From Levilactobacillus fuyuanensis (GTDB lineage: Bacteria > Bacillota > Bacilli > Lactobacillales > Lactobacillaceae): 64,000 nucleotides of DNA. Location of the stretch: the NCBI RefSeq assembly GCF_003946395.1, contig NZ_RHNZ01000015.1, positions 1-64,000 of the forward strand. The letters run 5' to 3'. Both the position numbers and the translations under genes were made by a program. Of the stretch, positions 1 through 9,517 are shown piece after piece. The notes under the pieces are model-generated. The model was not told where the DNA came from and did not search any database. It saw nothing but the letters and a program-made list of their open reading frames with translations. Every line of letters starts with the position of its first letter. The stretch's first letter is position 1.

Positions 1-2
1 TC

Positions 3-80
3 TCGAGTTTTAGAAACGTTGATATGAAGCCGTTACTAAGGGGTTCCCCCACTAGCTACAATCACCGTGCGGGTGATTAG
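3..80 (+). CDS. possible C-terminal tail of an upstream gene
   Basis: One plus-strand frame is open from the window edge to a TAG at 78-80 and is followed 14 bases later by a good terminator. That would suit the end of a plus-strand gene. I do not recognise the 25 residues. The same bases can fold (CCACT and AATCACC pairing with GGGTGATT and AGTGG), so they could instead belong to a structured transcript. Confidence 0.25.
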   Translation, partial: SSFRNVDMKPLLRGSPTSYNHRAGD

Positions 81-94
81 TGGTTTAAACGATA

Positions 95-140
95 GCCTCA
101 AAGCGTTGATTTATCAGCGCTTTGAGGCTTTTATTTTTGT
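95..140 (+). terminator. intrinsic terminator
   Basis: GCCTCAAAGCG (95-105) pairs perfectly with CGCTTTGAGGC (118-128) and is followed by a T-rich run. It ends transcription entering from left of the window. Confidence 0.8.
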
Positions 141-307
141 CTAAAAGTGGCAATTCTGCCAATATAATATTAATTATATATTATTAACAATTAAATAGAT
201 AAACTTCTTGCTAATCACCTCTGACTTCGTTAAACTTGGAGAAAGTTATCAGCCTAGTCTGGGAGGAAAATTAATTTGAAAAAGTTATCTCATGAATCCC
301 CACTATC

Positions 308-337
308 TTTACAAATCCCTCGTTATTTCCCTATTTT
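308..337 (+). promoter_or_regulatory. candidate promoter of the 35-residue membrane peptide
   Basis: TTTACA at 308 and TATTTT at 332 are separated by 18 bases, which puts the start near 344, just ahead of the ribosome site at 350. Bases 141-300 are AT-rich and show no gene. Confidence 0.35.
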
Positions 338-361
338 ACCATTGCATACGGAGTTACAATC

Positions 362-469
362 ATGATGGGCCGTCGTCAGACACCACCTCACCACTATCTA
401 TTTGCGGAACTGTTATTTTTAATTATTCTGTTTACTGTGTTGGCCTGGGATTTCTTCAATTACAACTAA
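362..469 (+). CDS. small single-pass membrane protein (35 aa)
   Basis: ATG ATG after GGAG (350-353) opens a 35-codon frame: a short basic, histidine-containing head (MMGRRQTPPHH), then a hydrophobic stretch from about residue 13 to 30, then a short polar tail ending FNYN. This is the pattern of a one-helix membrane peptide. The stop codon overlaps the A-run that forms the T-tail of the convergent yfhO terminator. Function is unknown and no family was recognised. Support is the ribosome site, the upstream promoter-like sequence and the composition; a chance frame cannot be excluded. Confidence 0.5.
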   Translation: MMGRRQTPPHHYLFAELLFLIILFTVLAWDFFNYN

Positions 470-500
470 AAAAGTCACGCTGCAGCTTGTGCAACGTGAC
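468..500 (-). terminator. terminator of yfhO-family gene
   Basis: GTCACG (474-479) pairs with CGTGAC (495-500), and on the minus strand the hairpin is followed by six T (473-468). It ends the minus-strand transcript of the large gene at 554-3577. Confidence 0.75.
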
Positions 501-553
501 CTCATGTCAGCATCCCCCGTCTCAAACGAGAGGTGCTTTTAATTTACTTAGAT

Positions 554-3500
554 TTATCGCCGTTTCCGCCAATGCCAGTAGCTATAACCACCAGTCACCG
601 CAAGAATTACCGCACCAATCAACGTCAGGAAGGCCCCAATCCGTTGACCTGGTGTGTGATACGTCAGCTCAATCTTATGCTTACCAGCAGCCACACGTGC
701 ACCCACAAAGCCCACGTTGACCTTGGTAATGTCTTGCTTCTTACCATCCACTGTCAACTGCCAACCGGTGTTGTACGGAATCGACGTTGTCAGCACACTA
801 GCCTGCTGTGAATGTGAGGTCCCCGTAACCCGGTTATTCTTCACGTTTAAGCCCTGTAAGCCTTGGTGCTTGAGCTGTGACATCCGCCTGTTGTATTGGC
901 TGCCAAATGGCACCGCAATGAGCTTTGCCGACTTGAAGGACAAGCCCTTGACGCCTTGGAACGTCAGCCTGATAGTCTTCCGTGCCTTATTAGAATAGCC
1001 CAAGTTCAACAGAACGTGGTGCTTTTCTTGATAGTCTGACAGGTTGGACTGTCCAAACTGGCTAAAGCTCGAAACATTATTGGCTGTTGTAGCCGTCACG
1101 GAATAGGCACCATCACTCATGTTCCACAGACCAGACCGTAATTGGTTGATCCGTGCAATCCCAGAGAATGCCTGATTACTGAAAGCTTTGGTATTCTTCT
1201 GTGCTTGATACTTGTCCTTTACACTGAGCCGTTCAGCCTGAATGCCGTCAAGTTCCAAGTACAGTTCAGTCCCCTTATTTTGCTTAGGGTGCTTGAGATG
1301 GAGTTTGTAATTGACTGGCAAGCTCTGATTATCGCTAATCAGCTTATGCAGAGACTTTTGGTTGGCCAACGCATTTTGCTTCAACGCCGTACGGTTCTGC
1401 CCCGTCAACTGCTCCAAGCGAGCCTTGTCATCCGTAATATTCACAGACCGATCCTGATTAGTCTTCATCAACGAGGACTTGGTTGTCGTGATCAAGTCAG
1501 GATCCATTTGATTCCCCTGTTGCCGGAACTTCATGACCTGTTGTAAGCTATCGATCACCGTACTGTTATCCGCCTTCGTCTTGTAACGCAACTCACGGCT
1601 CTGGCTATGGTACGTGGTCGTTGGCACACCCTTCGCCTTTTTATCAACGAGGGCACCATACGTCAATGCCTGTTCCTTATCGCTTCCGTTAAGCTTCTTG
1701 AACTGCTTAGCACTTAACTGCTTCGTTTGCAGATAGGCTAATGGTAGCGCATTTTTTGACTTCAAAATAACAGTATCGTAGTTGTTCCCTAAGTCATGGA
1801 CGGGTTCATCCTGATACGTGAGAATGGTCCCGTTCTTTTTGACCGGCTTATAGCCGTATGGGAATCCTTGCGTCTTTAATTGATTACTCCGGGCGAAAAT
1901 ATAGTTGACCCCCAACAGATTGTTCATAGTGGTCCGACTATCCGCTTGGTTAATCGGTTTGTTCATCTTAAATTGTGAGTTCGCCAGTTCTTCACTGAAT
2001 TCCCCCACAGCGCCATCCTGAATGGAGAAGTAGGACATGATATCGTGAGCGCCCAGGTTCATCCCCATGTTGGTCTTGGCTTCATTACTAAAGTAATAGT
2101 ACTTGCTAATAGAACTCCGCTTAAAACCCGGTTGGGCCTTCACATAACTCTCAGCCCCATCGTAGAAGTTCTTCTGGAATTTCGAAGCCACTCCCCGGTT
2201 CAGCAGTTGTTCGCTGGCACCACCAGAGTTGGGACTAAAGTAACCGTAACCGTTCGCAATGATGTTTAGACTGAGCAATGCCAGTAGCGTCCAAATGACC
2301 TGATGACGCGACCACTGATAAAAGTGGCCGACCACGATGGCCCCCAGCGTTAACAAGAGCAAGCCATAGATCACGAAGTCATGCGGATGATTGCTGAAAA
2401 TAAACCCGTTAGCGGCCCAAACCAGCCCCAGAAGGAACAGCGTCCCCACAATCATGGCTGACAAGTCGCTACGGTCGATTCGTGGCAAGGCATCGATGAA
2501 ATACATCACCGACAGACTGAAAGCTAGACAGCCTAACAGTAACCACCGTTGAGACGGTGTTGTCCCCCCGTTCATCACGGCGGCGACCTCTGGTAACAGT
2601 GAACCGATCACTAAGATCAACAGACCCACGTCAAACCACAGGTAACGTCGTGCGTGCCGGACGACATACATCAGGCTGAGAAAGGTCAGCCCAGCCAAGC
2701 CTAAATTGGCCCAGAAACGCATGGCGTTCCCAGTCGTCACCAAAGCATTGGGTAGCCGTAAATAGTAATTCAACGGATAGATAAAGTAACCATTGGCAAA
2801 ATTGCCCGTCGCCCGCGTTGAAGTAAGGACCCCAATCAGTGACGGAATAAAGATGATGCCGGCCAGTAAGAACCCAAGTAATCCGGCCCCCACCAACTTA
2901 AAAATCAGTGGCCAACCCTTCTGTGCAATCGTGTCGCGAACGGTCAGATACCGGAGTACCGCGTAAACTAAGCTCCCAATCGCCAGTATGTAGGCAAAGT
3001 AAAAGTTGCTGACAAGCGCCAGTCCCGTAAAGACGGCCAGTGGGACCCACGTCTTCCCCTGATAGACGCGGTCAATGCCGTAAGCCAGCAATGGAAATAG
3101 AATCATTGGCAACAAGAAGAATGGGTGCCGAATGCTAACGTACAGGGAATACCCTGTGAACGTGTAAGTCAGCGTCCCCAATAGTTGACTACCGGGCTTG
3201 AATCCCCGTTGCCGGGCAAATAACATAAATGCCAATCCACTCACGTATAGCCGTAAGAGAATCAACACGTTATATCCCAGCTCGATGCTATGTCTTGGGA
3301 AGAACCAAATCAGGTAACTGAATGGGTCCCCGAGAACATAGTAAGAGAAGGTCGTCATTTTGTCTGCACCTAAGCCCAGATTCCAAGACCACCCTGACAA
3401 GCTCCCCTCATGTAACCAAGTGTAAAATTTCTCCAGTACCGGATAATGTTGTGCCAGGCCGTCCCCTTCCCAGATGAACGACTTACCAGTCAGAATAAAA

Positions 3501-3577
3501 ATTCCGTAGAGGCAGACTACTAGCACAATAAAAATCATCGTATAAATCCAATAGTTTTTCTTTGAAGCCTTCAACAT
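554..3577 (-). CDS. YfhO-family polytopic membrane glycosyltransferase
   Basis: A 1007-residue membrane protein of the YfhO family (GT-C-like lipid-linked sugar transferases). Relatives in Bacillus and Listeria take part in glycosylation of lipoteichoic acid on the outer membrane face. The N-terminal half holds about a dozen hydrophobic segments; the first, near residues 10-31, is followed by an acidic EGDGLAQHYP stretch typical of the extracellular catalytic loop. Residues about 460-970 form a hydrophilic, probably external domain, and a last helix ends in a basic tail (YWHWRKRR). The start follows AGGGAGAG on the minus strand. It is transcribed alone with its own terminator. Which glycan it decorates cannot be read from sequence. 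Confidence 0.88.
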   Translation of the reverse strand: MLKASKKNYWIYTMIFIVLVVCLYGIFILTGKSFIWEGDGLAQHYPVLEKFYTWLHEGSLSGWSWNLGLGADKMTTFSYYVLGDPFSYLIWFFPRHSIELGYNVLILLRLYVSGLAFMLFARQRGFKPGSQLLGTLTYTFTGYSLYVSIRHPFFLLPMILFPLLAYGIDRVYQGKTWVPLAVFTGLALVSNFYFAYILAIGSLVYAVLRYLTVRDTIAQKGWPLIFKLVGAGLLGFLLAGIIFIPSLIGVLTSTRATGNFANGYFIYPLNYYLRLPNALVTTGNAMRFWANLGLAGLTFLSLMYVVRHARRYLWFDVGLLILVIGSLLPEVAAVMNGGTTPSQRWLLLGCLAFSLSVMYFIDALPRIDRSDLSAMIVGTLFLLGLVWAANGFIFSNHPHDFVIYGLLLLTLGAIVVGHFYQWSRHQVIWTLLALLSLNIIANGYGYFSPNSGGASEQLLNRGVASKFQKNFYDGAESYVKAQPGFKRSSISKYYYFSNEAKTNMGMNLGAHDIMSYFSIQDGAVGEFSEELANSQFKMNKPINQADSRTTMNNLLGVNYIFARSNQLKTQGFPYGYKPVKKNGTILTYQDEPVHDLGNNYDTVILKSKNALPLAYLQTKQLSAKQFKKLNGSDKEQALTYGALVDKKAKGVPTTTYHSQSRELRYKTKADNSTVIDSLQQVMKFRQQGNQMDPDLITTTKSSLMKTNQDRSVNITDDKARLEQLTGQNRTALKQNALANQKSLHKLISDNQSLPVNYKLHLKHPKQNKGTELYLELDGIQAERLSVKDKYQAQKNTKAFSNQAFSGIARINQLRSGLWNMSDGAYSVTATTANNVSSFSQFGQSNLSDYQEKHHVLLNLGYSNKARKTIRLTFQGVKGLSFKSAKLIAVPFGSQYNRRMSQLKHQGLQGLNVKNNRVTGTSHSQQASVLTTSIPYNTGWQLTVDGKKQDITKVNVGFVGARVAAGKHKIELTYHTPGQRIGAFLTLIGAVILAVTGGYSYWHWRKRR

Positions 3578-3812
3578 ATTCTCTCCCTTAAATTAATAAT
3601 CCCTAGTTCTCCGTTTGACACAATAATTAAACTGTTACTACTCCCCTTACTAATATTACTGGGACGCCACCAACATCTCAAGAGATAGCATGAATCTGTA
3701 ATCAAAATTTCACGTCTCGTAATATTTTAACCACCAATTCACTATGGCCCCGCACTCCGCCAAGTACTGGTAGGTATGAGATAGGCTCCCCGCGTCACGC
3801 GCAATAGAACTA

Positions 3813-3841
3813 ATTTTAGCATAAGCTACGCGTTGACCCAA
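3813..3841 (-). promoter_or_regulatory. candidate promoter of the yfhO-family gene, with long leader
   Basis: Minus strand TTGGGT, 17 bases, TAAAAT with an upstream TG (extended -10). It would give a leader of about 230 nt before the ATG at 3577. Nothing else recognisable lies in 3578-3880. Confidence 0.35.
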
Positions 3842-3880
3842 CCGTTCATTCACCGAACTAACCGGTCATTATCCCCGTTG

Positions 3881-3919
3881 AAAACAAAAGGACTCCCAGC
3901 TCATGCGAGCCGAGAGTCC
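3881..3919 (-). terminator. terminator of pgi
   Basis: Hairpin with arms GGACTC...GAGTCC (3890-3919), followed on the minus strand by TTTTGTTTT, 20 bases past the pgi stop. Confidence 0.85.
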
Positions 3920-3938
3920 TCATTAAGTTTAAGTTAAA

Positions 3939-5285
3939 TTAAAGACGAGCGTTTAATTCCTTGCCCAACTTTTCAAAACCAGGCTTGCCTAACAGGGCAA
4001 ACATGTTGGTCTTGTATGCTTCAACACCCGGTTGGTTGAATGGGTTGATCCCGTTCAGATAACCGGAAACGCCGATAGCAACTTCGAAGAAGTAGATCAG
4101 GTAACCCAACGTGTATGGCGTCGTATCTGGGATATGAACGCTCATATTAGGTACACCACCATCGGTATGAGCCAATACGACCCCCTCAAAGGCCTTTTGG
4201 TTAACAAAGCCCATGTTCTTACCTTGGAGGTAGCCTAAACCATCGAGGTCATCTTCAGCCGTTGGTACATCCACGTCAGTCCGTGGCTTGTCGATCATAA
4301 CGACCGTTTCCATCAATGTCCGTTGACCTTCTTGGATGTATTGACCCAAGGAGTGCAAGTCAGTACTGAAGTTAGCGGAAGATGGGTAAATCCCCTTTTG
4401 ATCCTTACCTTCGGATTCACCAGTCAATTGTTTCCACCATTCTGCAAGGTATTGCAAACGTGGTTCGTAGTTTTCCAGCAATTCAGTCGTGTAGCCCTTA
4501 CGGTACAAGATGTTCCGTAAAGCGGCGTATTGGTAAGCTTCGTTCTTAGTTAAGTCAGGATTTGTGTAGGCGTCTTGGGCGTCTGCAGCACCCTGCATCA
4601 ATTCGTCAATGTTGGCACCGGAAGCGGCGATAGGTAATAACCCAACGGCACTTAATACGGAGTAACGACCACCAACACCATCAGGGATGATGAAGGATTC
4701 GTAGCCAGCAGCAGCGGCTTCGGTCTTAAGGGCACCACGCGCTTTGTCAGTCGTAGCGTAGATTCGACCCTTAGCACCGTCTTCACCGTACTTCTTGACC
4801 AGCATATCCTTGAAGATCCGGAAGGCGATAGAAGGTTCCGTTGTAGTCCCAGACTTGGAAATGACGTTAACAGAGAAGTCACGGTCACCAATCAGGTTGA
4901 TCAGGTCGTGGACGTAGTCAGCACTGACGGAGTTCCCTGCAAAGAACACTTGGGGAGCGTTCCGCTTGTCGGCTGGTAAGTAGTTGAAGAACGTGTCGTT
5001 CAAGAAATCAACGGCCATCTTAGCACCCAGGTAAGAACCCCCGATACCAATAACTACCAATACAGCAGAGTCAGATTGAATCTTCTTTGCTGCAGCCTTG
5101 ATACGGCTAAATTCTTCCTTGTCGTAGTCCTTAGGTAACGTTAACCAGTCGCGGAAGTCGCTACCAGCACCGGTACCTTGGCGTAATTCGGCGTCAGCCG
5201 CCGTCACCATTGCTTGCATTTCTCCTAATTCGTTGTCATGAACAAATGGTTCAAGTTTCGAAAGATCAAAGGCGATATGTGCCAT
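3939..5285 (-). CDS. pgi: glucose-6-phosphate isomerase
   Basis: 448 residues, the normal size for the short Gram-positive enzyme. It interconverts glucose-6-phosphate and fructose-6-phosphate in the cytosol. Visible motifs are the SIS-type phosphate-binding segment SKSGTTTEP (about 144-152), the family signature PDGVGGRYS (about 201-209), and the C-terminal [14 protein letters not shown] stretch carrying the conserved lysine. The ATG at 5285 follows TGAGG on the minus strand. It stands alone, with a terminator on each side. In a heterofermenter this enzyme mainly links glucose and fructose pools and feeds fructose-6-phosphate to GlmS, which is encoded later in the window. Confidence 0.97.
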   Translation of the reverse strand: MAHIAFDLSKLEPFVHDNELGEMQAMVTAADAELRQGTGAGSDFRDWLTLPKDYDKEEFSRIKAAAKKIQSDSAVLVVIGIGGSYLGAKMAVDFLNDTFFNYLPADKRNAPQVFFAGNSVSADYVHDLINLIGDRDFSVNVISKSGTTTEPSIAFRIFKDMLVKKYGEDGAKGRIYATTDKARGALKTEAAAAGYESFIIPDGVGGRYSVLSAVGLLPIAASGANIDELMQGAADAQDAYTNPDLTKNEAYQYAALRNILYRKGYTTELLENYEPRLQYLAEWWKQLTGESEGKDQKGIYPSSANFSTDLHSLGQYIQEGQRTLMETVVMIDKPRTDVDVPTAEDDLDGLGYLQGKNMGFVNQKAFEGVVLAHTDGGVPNMSVHIPDTTPYTLGYLIYFFEVAIGVSGYLNGINPFNQPGVEAYKTNMFALLGKPGFEKLGKELNARL

Positions 5286-5373
5286 ATTAAGAAAACCTCA
5301 CTTTTATTGTTATTGACTAGTCCATTATAACGCAACCACCTGGAAAGTAAATGGTCTAGTCCACATTTTTCGA

Positions 5374-5406
5374 AAATAAAAAGGTCAGCAACCGCAGTTA
5401 CTAACC
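5374..5406 (-). terminator. terminator of the GRP-family transporter gene
   Basis: GGTCAGCAAC (5383-5392) pairs with GTTACTAACC (5397-5406), using G-U pairs, followed on the minus strand by TTTTTATTTT. Confidence 0.75.
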
Positions 5407-5415
5407 TCATGAAAA

Positions 5416-6282
5416 CTATTTCATTAAACCAAGGGTTACCCCACCAACAACAACGAGGAGTGAACCAATCGTGATGTAGACCATTTCGCGGCCAGTCTTC
5501 TTTTCGCCCAATAACCAGATACTCCCAAAGGTGGAAATAACGATCCCACATTGTGCCAAGGAGTAACTAATTGCCAACCCAATTGAGGGAATAGCCATGA
5601 ACATGAAGAAGTTCCCGACACCCCAGACAATCCCAGTCATGATGTTCTTGGCGGTTGCCTTGTGCATCACCTTTTGATGAGAGAAGAGGACGAAAATCGT
5701 AGCGCCTAAGATCATTCCCAGCGATTGTGGGAAGATGACTGTCTTGGAAGGTAAACCGGAAGCATTGACGATAACCGTGTACAACACGTAACCGATCGTC
5801 GAAATAATAATAGCGGTGGCACCTTTACCAGCTTGCATGGGTTGCCCTGCAGCCGAGGCCTTAGCCTTGGAATCACGCAGAGACGTCAGTGCGGCCCCAG
5901 CAATCAGAACGATAACGGCGATAGTCCCCATCGTCACCATTCGAGTAGTCTTCCATTCGTGGAACAACAGCACCCCGGCAAGCGCCGTCCCAACCAACTG
6001 AAGCCCGGTTGAGATTGGCACCGTCCGTGAGATACCGATGAATTTCATGGATTGAAATTGTTCAAACTGACCAACGGACCAGCAGAGACCGGAAGCAACC
6101 CCAACGATCATTGCCATGCCGGAAATTGCCGTGTGAAAATAAAAGACTGAGAACAGGCCGAACAAGACGGCCCCGGCGGTCATTCCCAACGTTTGTTGGT
6201 AAGATGTCCCACCAAGTTTCCCACTGATTAATCCAATACTTCCCCAACAGACCGTGGGGATCAAAGCTAGTAAAATACCCAT
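5416..6282 (-). CDS. GRP-family (GlcU-like) glucose/ribose uptake transporter
   Basis: 288 residues forming about ten hydrophobic helices. It belongs to the glucose/ribose porter (RhaT/GlcU) branch of the drug/metabolite transporter superfamily, which imports sugar by proton symport without phosphorylation. The family start MGILLALIPTVCWGSIG and the repeated glycine-rich helices are visible. The ATG follows GAGG with 8 bases between. Uptake of free sugar fits a heterofermentative lactobacillus that phosphorylates glucose by glucokinase, and pgi lies next to it, though with its own terminator. The substrate is inferred from the family only. Confidence 0.88.
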   Translation of the reverse strand: MGILLALIPTVCWGSIGLISGKLGGTSYQQTLGMTAGAVLFGLFSVFYFHTAISGMAMIVGVASGLCWSVGQFEQFQSMKFIGISRTVPISTGLQLVGTALAGVLLFHEWKTTRMVTMGTIAVIVLIAGAALTSLRDSKAKASAAGQPMQAGKGATAIIISTIGYVLYTVIVNASGLPSKTVIFPQSLGMILGATIFVLFSHQKVMHKATAKNIMTGIVWGVGNFFMFMAIPSIGLAISYSLAQCGIVISTFGSIWLLGEKKTGREMVYITIGSLLVVVGGVTLGLMK

Positions 6283-6351
6283 TTGTAAGCCTCAACTCTC
6301 GTTTCAATTCTAGTTCTTTTTCTTGTAAGCGTTTTTTATTTAGCAATAGTA

Positions 6352-6380
6352 AGTCTACTGTTTTCGATTCTAAATGTAAA
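6352..6380 (-). promoter_or_regulatory. candidate promoter of the GRP-family transporter gene
   Basis: Minus strand TTTACA, 17 bases, TAGACT. About 15 bases downstream (6324-6337) lies TGTAAGCGTTTTTT, which matches the left half of a CcpA site but not the final CA. Confidence 0.4.
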
Positions 6381-6390
6381 CTATAAATGC

Positions 6391-6435
6391 TTAACAAAAA
6401 CCCCAATCGGTAAGTGGTCTATCTTACCGGTTGGG
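6391..6435 (-). terminator. terminator of the rlmI-like gene
   Basis: CCCAATCGGTAAG (6402-6414) pairs with CTTACCGGTTGGG (6423-6435). On the minus strand a GTTTTTGTT run follows. Confidence 0.85.
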
Positions 6436-6467
6436 ATCAATTGCAATTATTTTCACGTCGTTTTCAG

Positions 6468-7616
6468 TTAGTCAACAGTGAGCTGAACACCCTTTAATCC
6501 CTCGCTATGACGGTCGGCATGGTTAGTTATGAAATCATTTGGTGAAAGGTACGTATTGGAAACTGTTACATGACCGGTATAATTTTGCATGGCGTCACTG
6601 ATCGTATCCCGCAGACGCTTCATGGAATACATCAGCGTCGTCGTGGTAATCACGACTTGTGACCCCGGTTGCGTCAGCTTAAGGGCTTGTTCGATCAACT
6701 CTTGCAAGTCTTGTTCCAAGGTGAAGGATTTCTTCTTCCCCCGGATGAATGCAGGTGGATTGATGAAAATGGTATCAAACTTCAAATCGTGCTTGATGGC
6801 GTAATCCAAGTAGTTGGCAACATCCATCGTCCGCATTTCCACAGCCGCTTGGTCAAAGTTGTTAGCCGCCAATTGGGCTTGAATAGCCGTCGTTGCCCGG
6901 TTCGTTGGGTCAACCGTGATGGCCTCGATGGCGCCACCGATCATAGCTGCCGTTACCAAACCAGTCTCGGCGCTGTACAAGTTCAAGATTCGCCGTTGTT
7001 GACTGGTTGCCTTAGCCCAAGCACGAATGTCCCGGAATTCCAAAGCTAACTGTTGCCGACCGACTGTTAAATCGATAGGATAAGTCACACCGTTCTCCAA
7101 AATTTCCGTGGGTTGATCACCAAAGTCGCCGCTCACCAGTTGTAAGTGTTCTTGACCAGGAAAATCAGCCAAGATTGTTTGGCCCTTACCCATGATACGT
7201 TCAAAAGCCGCATAAATCAGCTTAGACTGTTGCTTGATGGCCGTGTTTAACCAACGGAAGACGTACTTGCCGTTGAACACATCCACAACCAAGCCACCTA
7301 AACCGTCACCAGTACCATTAAACAAACGGTAAGCTGACGTTTCTGCAAAGGCTGACCGCTTAGCAACTGCGGCCCGGAATTTGCTGGTGAAGAAGCGTTC
7401 GTCAATATCCTCATTTTCACGTAAACTCATGACAAAGCCAATGCCACGATGTTGCTTGGCAAAGTAGGCCGTGGCCACAAAATGGCCGTGATTTTCTAAT
7501 TGGACCCAAGCACCGTTGTCGAAGTCCTTGGCATTTTCTAAATCAGTTAAAGATACGATGGGATAGCCGTCCTCGAATTTACGGACGGACTTCCCGGTAA
7601 TTTGTACTCGTTTCAA
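6468..7616 (-). CDS. RlmI-like class I SAM-dependent rRNA (cytosine) methyltransferase
   Basis: 382 residues: an N-terminal PUA-type RNA-binding domain (about 1-75), a linker domain, then a Rossmann-type SAM methyltransferase. The catalytic-loop motif FINPPAF lies near residue 290, and LNLYSAETGLV near 215 corresponds to the SAM-binding segment. RlmI relatives make 5-methylcytosine in 23S rRNA; whether this protein modifies the same base is inference. The start is TTG at 7616, 3 bases after AAGGAGGAAACT, with no better ATG nearby. It is transcribed alone. The motif reads NPP where the E. coli enzyme has DPP, as in many Firmicute members. Confidence 0.85.
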   Translation of the reverse strand: MKRVQITGKSVRKFEDGYPIVSLTDLENAKDFDNGAWVQLENHGHFVATAYFAKQHRGIGFVMSLRENEDIDERFFTSKFRAAVAKRSAFAETSAYRLFNGTGDGLGGLVVDVFNGKYVFRWLNTAIKQQSKLIYAAFERIMGKGQTILADFPGQEHLQLVSGDFGDQPTEILENGVTYPIDLTVGRQQLALEFRDIRAWAKATSQQRRILNLYSAETGLVTAAMIGGAIEAITVDPTNRATTAIQAQLAANNFDQAAVEMRTMDVANYLDYAIKHDLKFDTIFINPPAFIRGKKKSFTLEQDLQELIEQALKLTQPGSQVVITTTTLMYSMKRLRDTISDAMQNYTGHVTVSNTYLSPNDFITNHADRHSEGLKGVQLTVD

Positions 7617-7706
7617 AAGTTTCCTCCTTAATGGTTCCCCTCATTGTATCACGAGAACGCGATAAACACAGCAATGGTTTGGTATGAATTAAACTGAGCA
7701 ACTCCT

Positions 7707-7890
7707 CGCCTTACCGGGGAAGGTAAATCAACCGGAACGCGGTGGGCGGACGCCCAGAGCCAAAGAACGGTCTCTGGGCTTACTTTGAGCCTCTAAGGAC
7801 CGAGTCTCAAAGCTACCAATTGGCTAAGCGGCAAGAAACGCCACTAAGCCACTTCCCACGGCTGAGTTGATTTGCCTTCCCCTCACGGCT
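7707..7890 (-). repeat. cloverleaf repeat, family A copy 1
   Basis: 184 bp in reverse orientation, downstream of the histidine kinase gene. Outer arms 7716-7732 and 7866-7882 pair over 17 bases allowing one G-U. The inner hairpin GCCCAGAG/CTCTGGGC closes the conserved ACCGC...GG loop. Ends match AGCCGTGAGG and CCCGGTAAGGCG, shared with the copies at 45482 and 46086. The rest of 7617-8050 holds no recognisable gene. Confidence 0.85.
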
Positions 7891-8050
7891 GACGTTGACT
7901 CACAGTAGCCACAATTTCTGTGTTATCGGCCTTCACCACTCAACTCTCTACATAAATCCTATCTGTGGTCACGCCGCCTACATTTGATGAAATCAGCAGC
8001 TCCACTTAATCACCTAAAATCCGGCTGATTGTGCACTAGTTAACATCTCG

Positions 8051-9517
8051 CTAATCCGTCTTGACCCGTTCCGAATTTGTTTGGTGTTGGTCTGGGAAAA
8101 TGACGGTGAAGGTTGTGCCGACATTTTCCTTACTGGTGACGCTGATCTTACCATGGTGCAACTGCACCAACTGGTGGACGATTGACAGTCCCAGACCAGA
8201 TTCACCATACTTGGTGTTCTTCCGCGATGGGTCAGCCTTGTAGTACCGTTCCCAGATATTCTGCAGTTGCTCATCACTCATGCCCATCCCCGTATCGGCG
8301 ACTTTGACGATGGTCTCCTCGTAACCCCGCTGAGCAGAAATGGTAATCGTCCCATCGTGAGTGAACTGGATGGCATTTTGTGTAATGTTAAACATAATTT
8401 GGACAAAACGATCATAATCGGCATATACAGGAATTTCGTTAGGTGCTTGTAATTCAAGGGTATCCTCGCTGTCATCAGCCTTTTGTTTTAATTGTTCTAC
8501 TATATTATGGAGTGCATCTACCGCATTGAATTCGTGAAGGTTGAGCGAAATCTGGTTGGATCGAATCTTTTCGTAGTCCAGATTCTCGTTGACCAGCCGG
8601 ATCAGGCGACTCGTTTCACTCCGCATTAAGTCGATACTTTCTTCCTTACTCTCCTCAGGAATGGCGTCATAGGCCAGTCCTTCCAACAATCCATTGATAG
8701 TCGTCAGTGGCGTCCGCATTTCATGTGAGGCATTGGCCATGAATTCACGGCGCCGTTGTTCCTGCCGCTGAATCTCTTCTTGTGAATCCTTTAGCGAGTG
8801 GGCCATGCCGTTGAAATCGTTGATCAAGTCATCAATTTCATCACGGTTTTTACTGGTCATTTCCACATCATAATTTCCTCGCGCAACCTGATTGGTGGCC
8901 TTTCGTAGCCGGTTGATCCGCGACGTATAGTAACGAGCCAGGATATAGCTGGCAACGATGGCGACCACGATGGATACCAGTAGCGCTCGGATCAGATTAC
9001 GATTGATTTGATTGACACTCGTATTGATATCGGAGACGAACGCCCCCATCACCACGACTGCCACGAGCTTGTGGTTGTAAAAGTAAGGTTTCATCACCTC
9101 AGTCATGGCCGGACTGACCCGACCATCCTTGTTTCGGACACGTCGGTCAACGACCTTGTGAATGATCTGGTTATTCTTTAGTTTTTTCCAGTCAGTCTGC
9201 TTAATGGACTGCTGATACACACTGGCTGGAAAGACGACTTTATTGCTGGCACTGTAGATGGTTGTACTGACTGCTTGGTTTTGCAGCAACTGCTCACTAT
9301 TTTCCAGAGCAGTCGTATCGAAATTAACCGCATTGCCATCTTGTGAACTAATCCGTAAAGACTGTTCAATCAAACTGTTCGAATATTTTTCAAGCGAATT
9401 CCAGGTATTGCTGTACACCATGTGCCTGGTCATTTGTGAGTAGGATACACCCATGATAATCAGGATAATCATGATTGCCGCAAAGAATCCCAGCATTTGT
9501 TGATACATTAGCTTCAT
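8051..9517 (-). CDS. membrane sensor histidine kinase
   Basis: 488 residues. First membrane helix about 8-27, an extracellular sensing loop about 30-172, second helix about 175-196, HAMP about 197-250, then HisKA with the phospho-acceptor His265 in ASHEMRTPL, and an HATPase_c domain (N box NITQNA, G box GESGLGLS). The start overlaps the stop of the response-regulator gene by 4 bases (ATGA), so the two are co-translated. The layout resembles PhoR/ResE-type kinases; the signal is unknown. A cloverleaf repeat follows the stop and no classical terminator was seen before the rlmI-like gene. Confidence 0.93.
   Translation of the reverse strand: MKLMYQQMLGFFAAIMIILIIMGVSYSQMTRHMVYSNTWNSLEKYSNSLIEQSLRISSQDGNAVNFDTTALENSEQLLQNQAVSTTIYSASNKVVFPASVYQQSIKQTDWKKLKNNQIIHKVVDRRVRNKDGRVSPAMTEVMKPYFYNHKLVAVVVMGAFVSDINTSVNQINRNLIRALLVSIVVAIVASYILARYYTSRINRLRKATNQVARGNYDVEMTSKNRDEIDDLINDFNGMAHSLKDSQEEIQRQEQRRREFMANASHEMRTPLTTINGLLEGLAYDAIPEESKEESIDLMRSETSRLIRLVNENLDYEKIRSNQISLNLHEFNAVDALHNIVEQLKQKADDSEDTLELQAPNEIPVYADYDRFVQIMFNITQNAIQFTHDGTITISAQRGYEETIVKVADTGMGMSDEQLQNIWERYYKADPSRKNTKYGESGLGLSIVHQLVQLHHGKISVTSKENVGTTFTVIFPDQHQTNSERVKTD

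Noticed and set aside
1-94. 3' end of RNase P RNA, SRP RNA or 6S RNA
   Set aside because: A hairpin is present but none of the conserved motifs of these RNAs could be matched.
292-811. Plus-strand open frames across 292-811
   Set aside because: They run through the yfhO terminator and the end of yfhO antisense, with no ribosome site; only the 35-codon frame at 362 has one.
6324-6337. cre site before the GRP transporter gene
   Set aside because: TGTAAGCGTTTTTT lacks the closing CA and the palindrome; too weak next to the perfect sites at 35340 and 38480.
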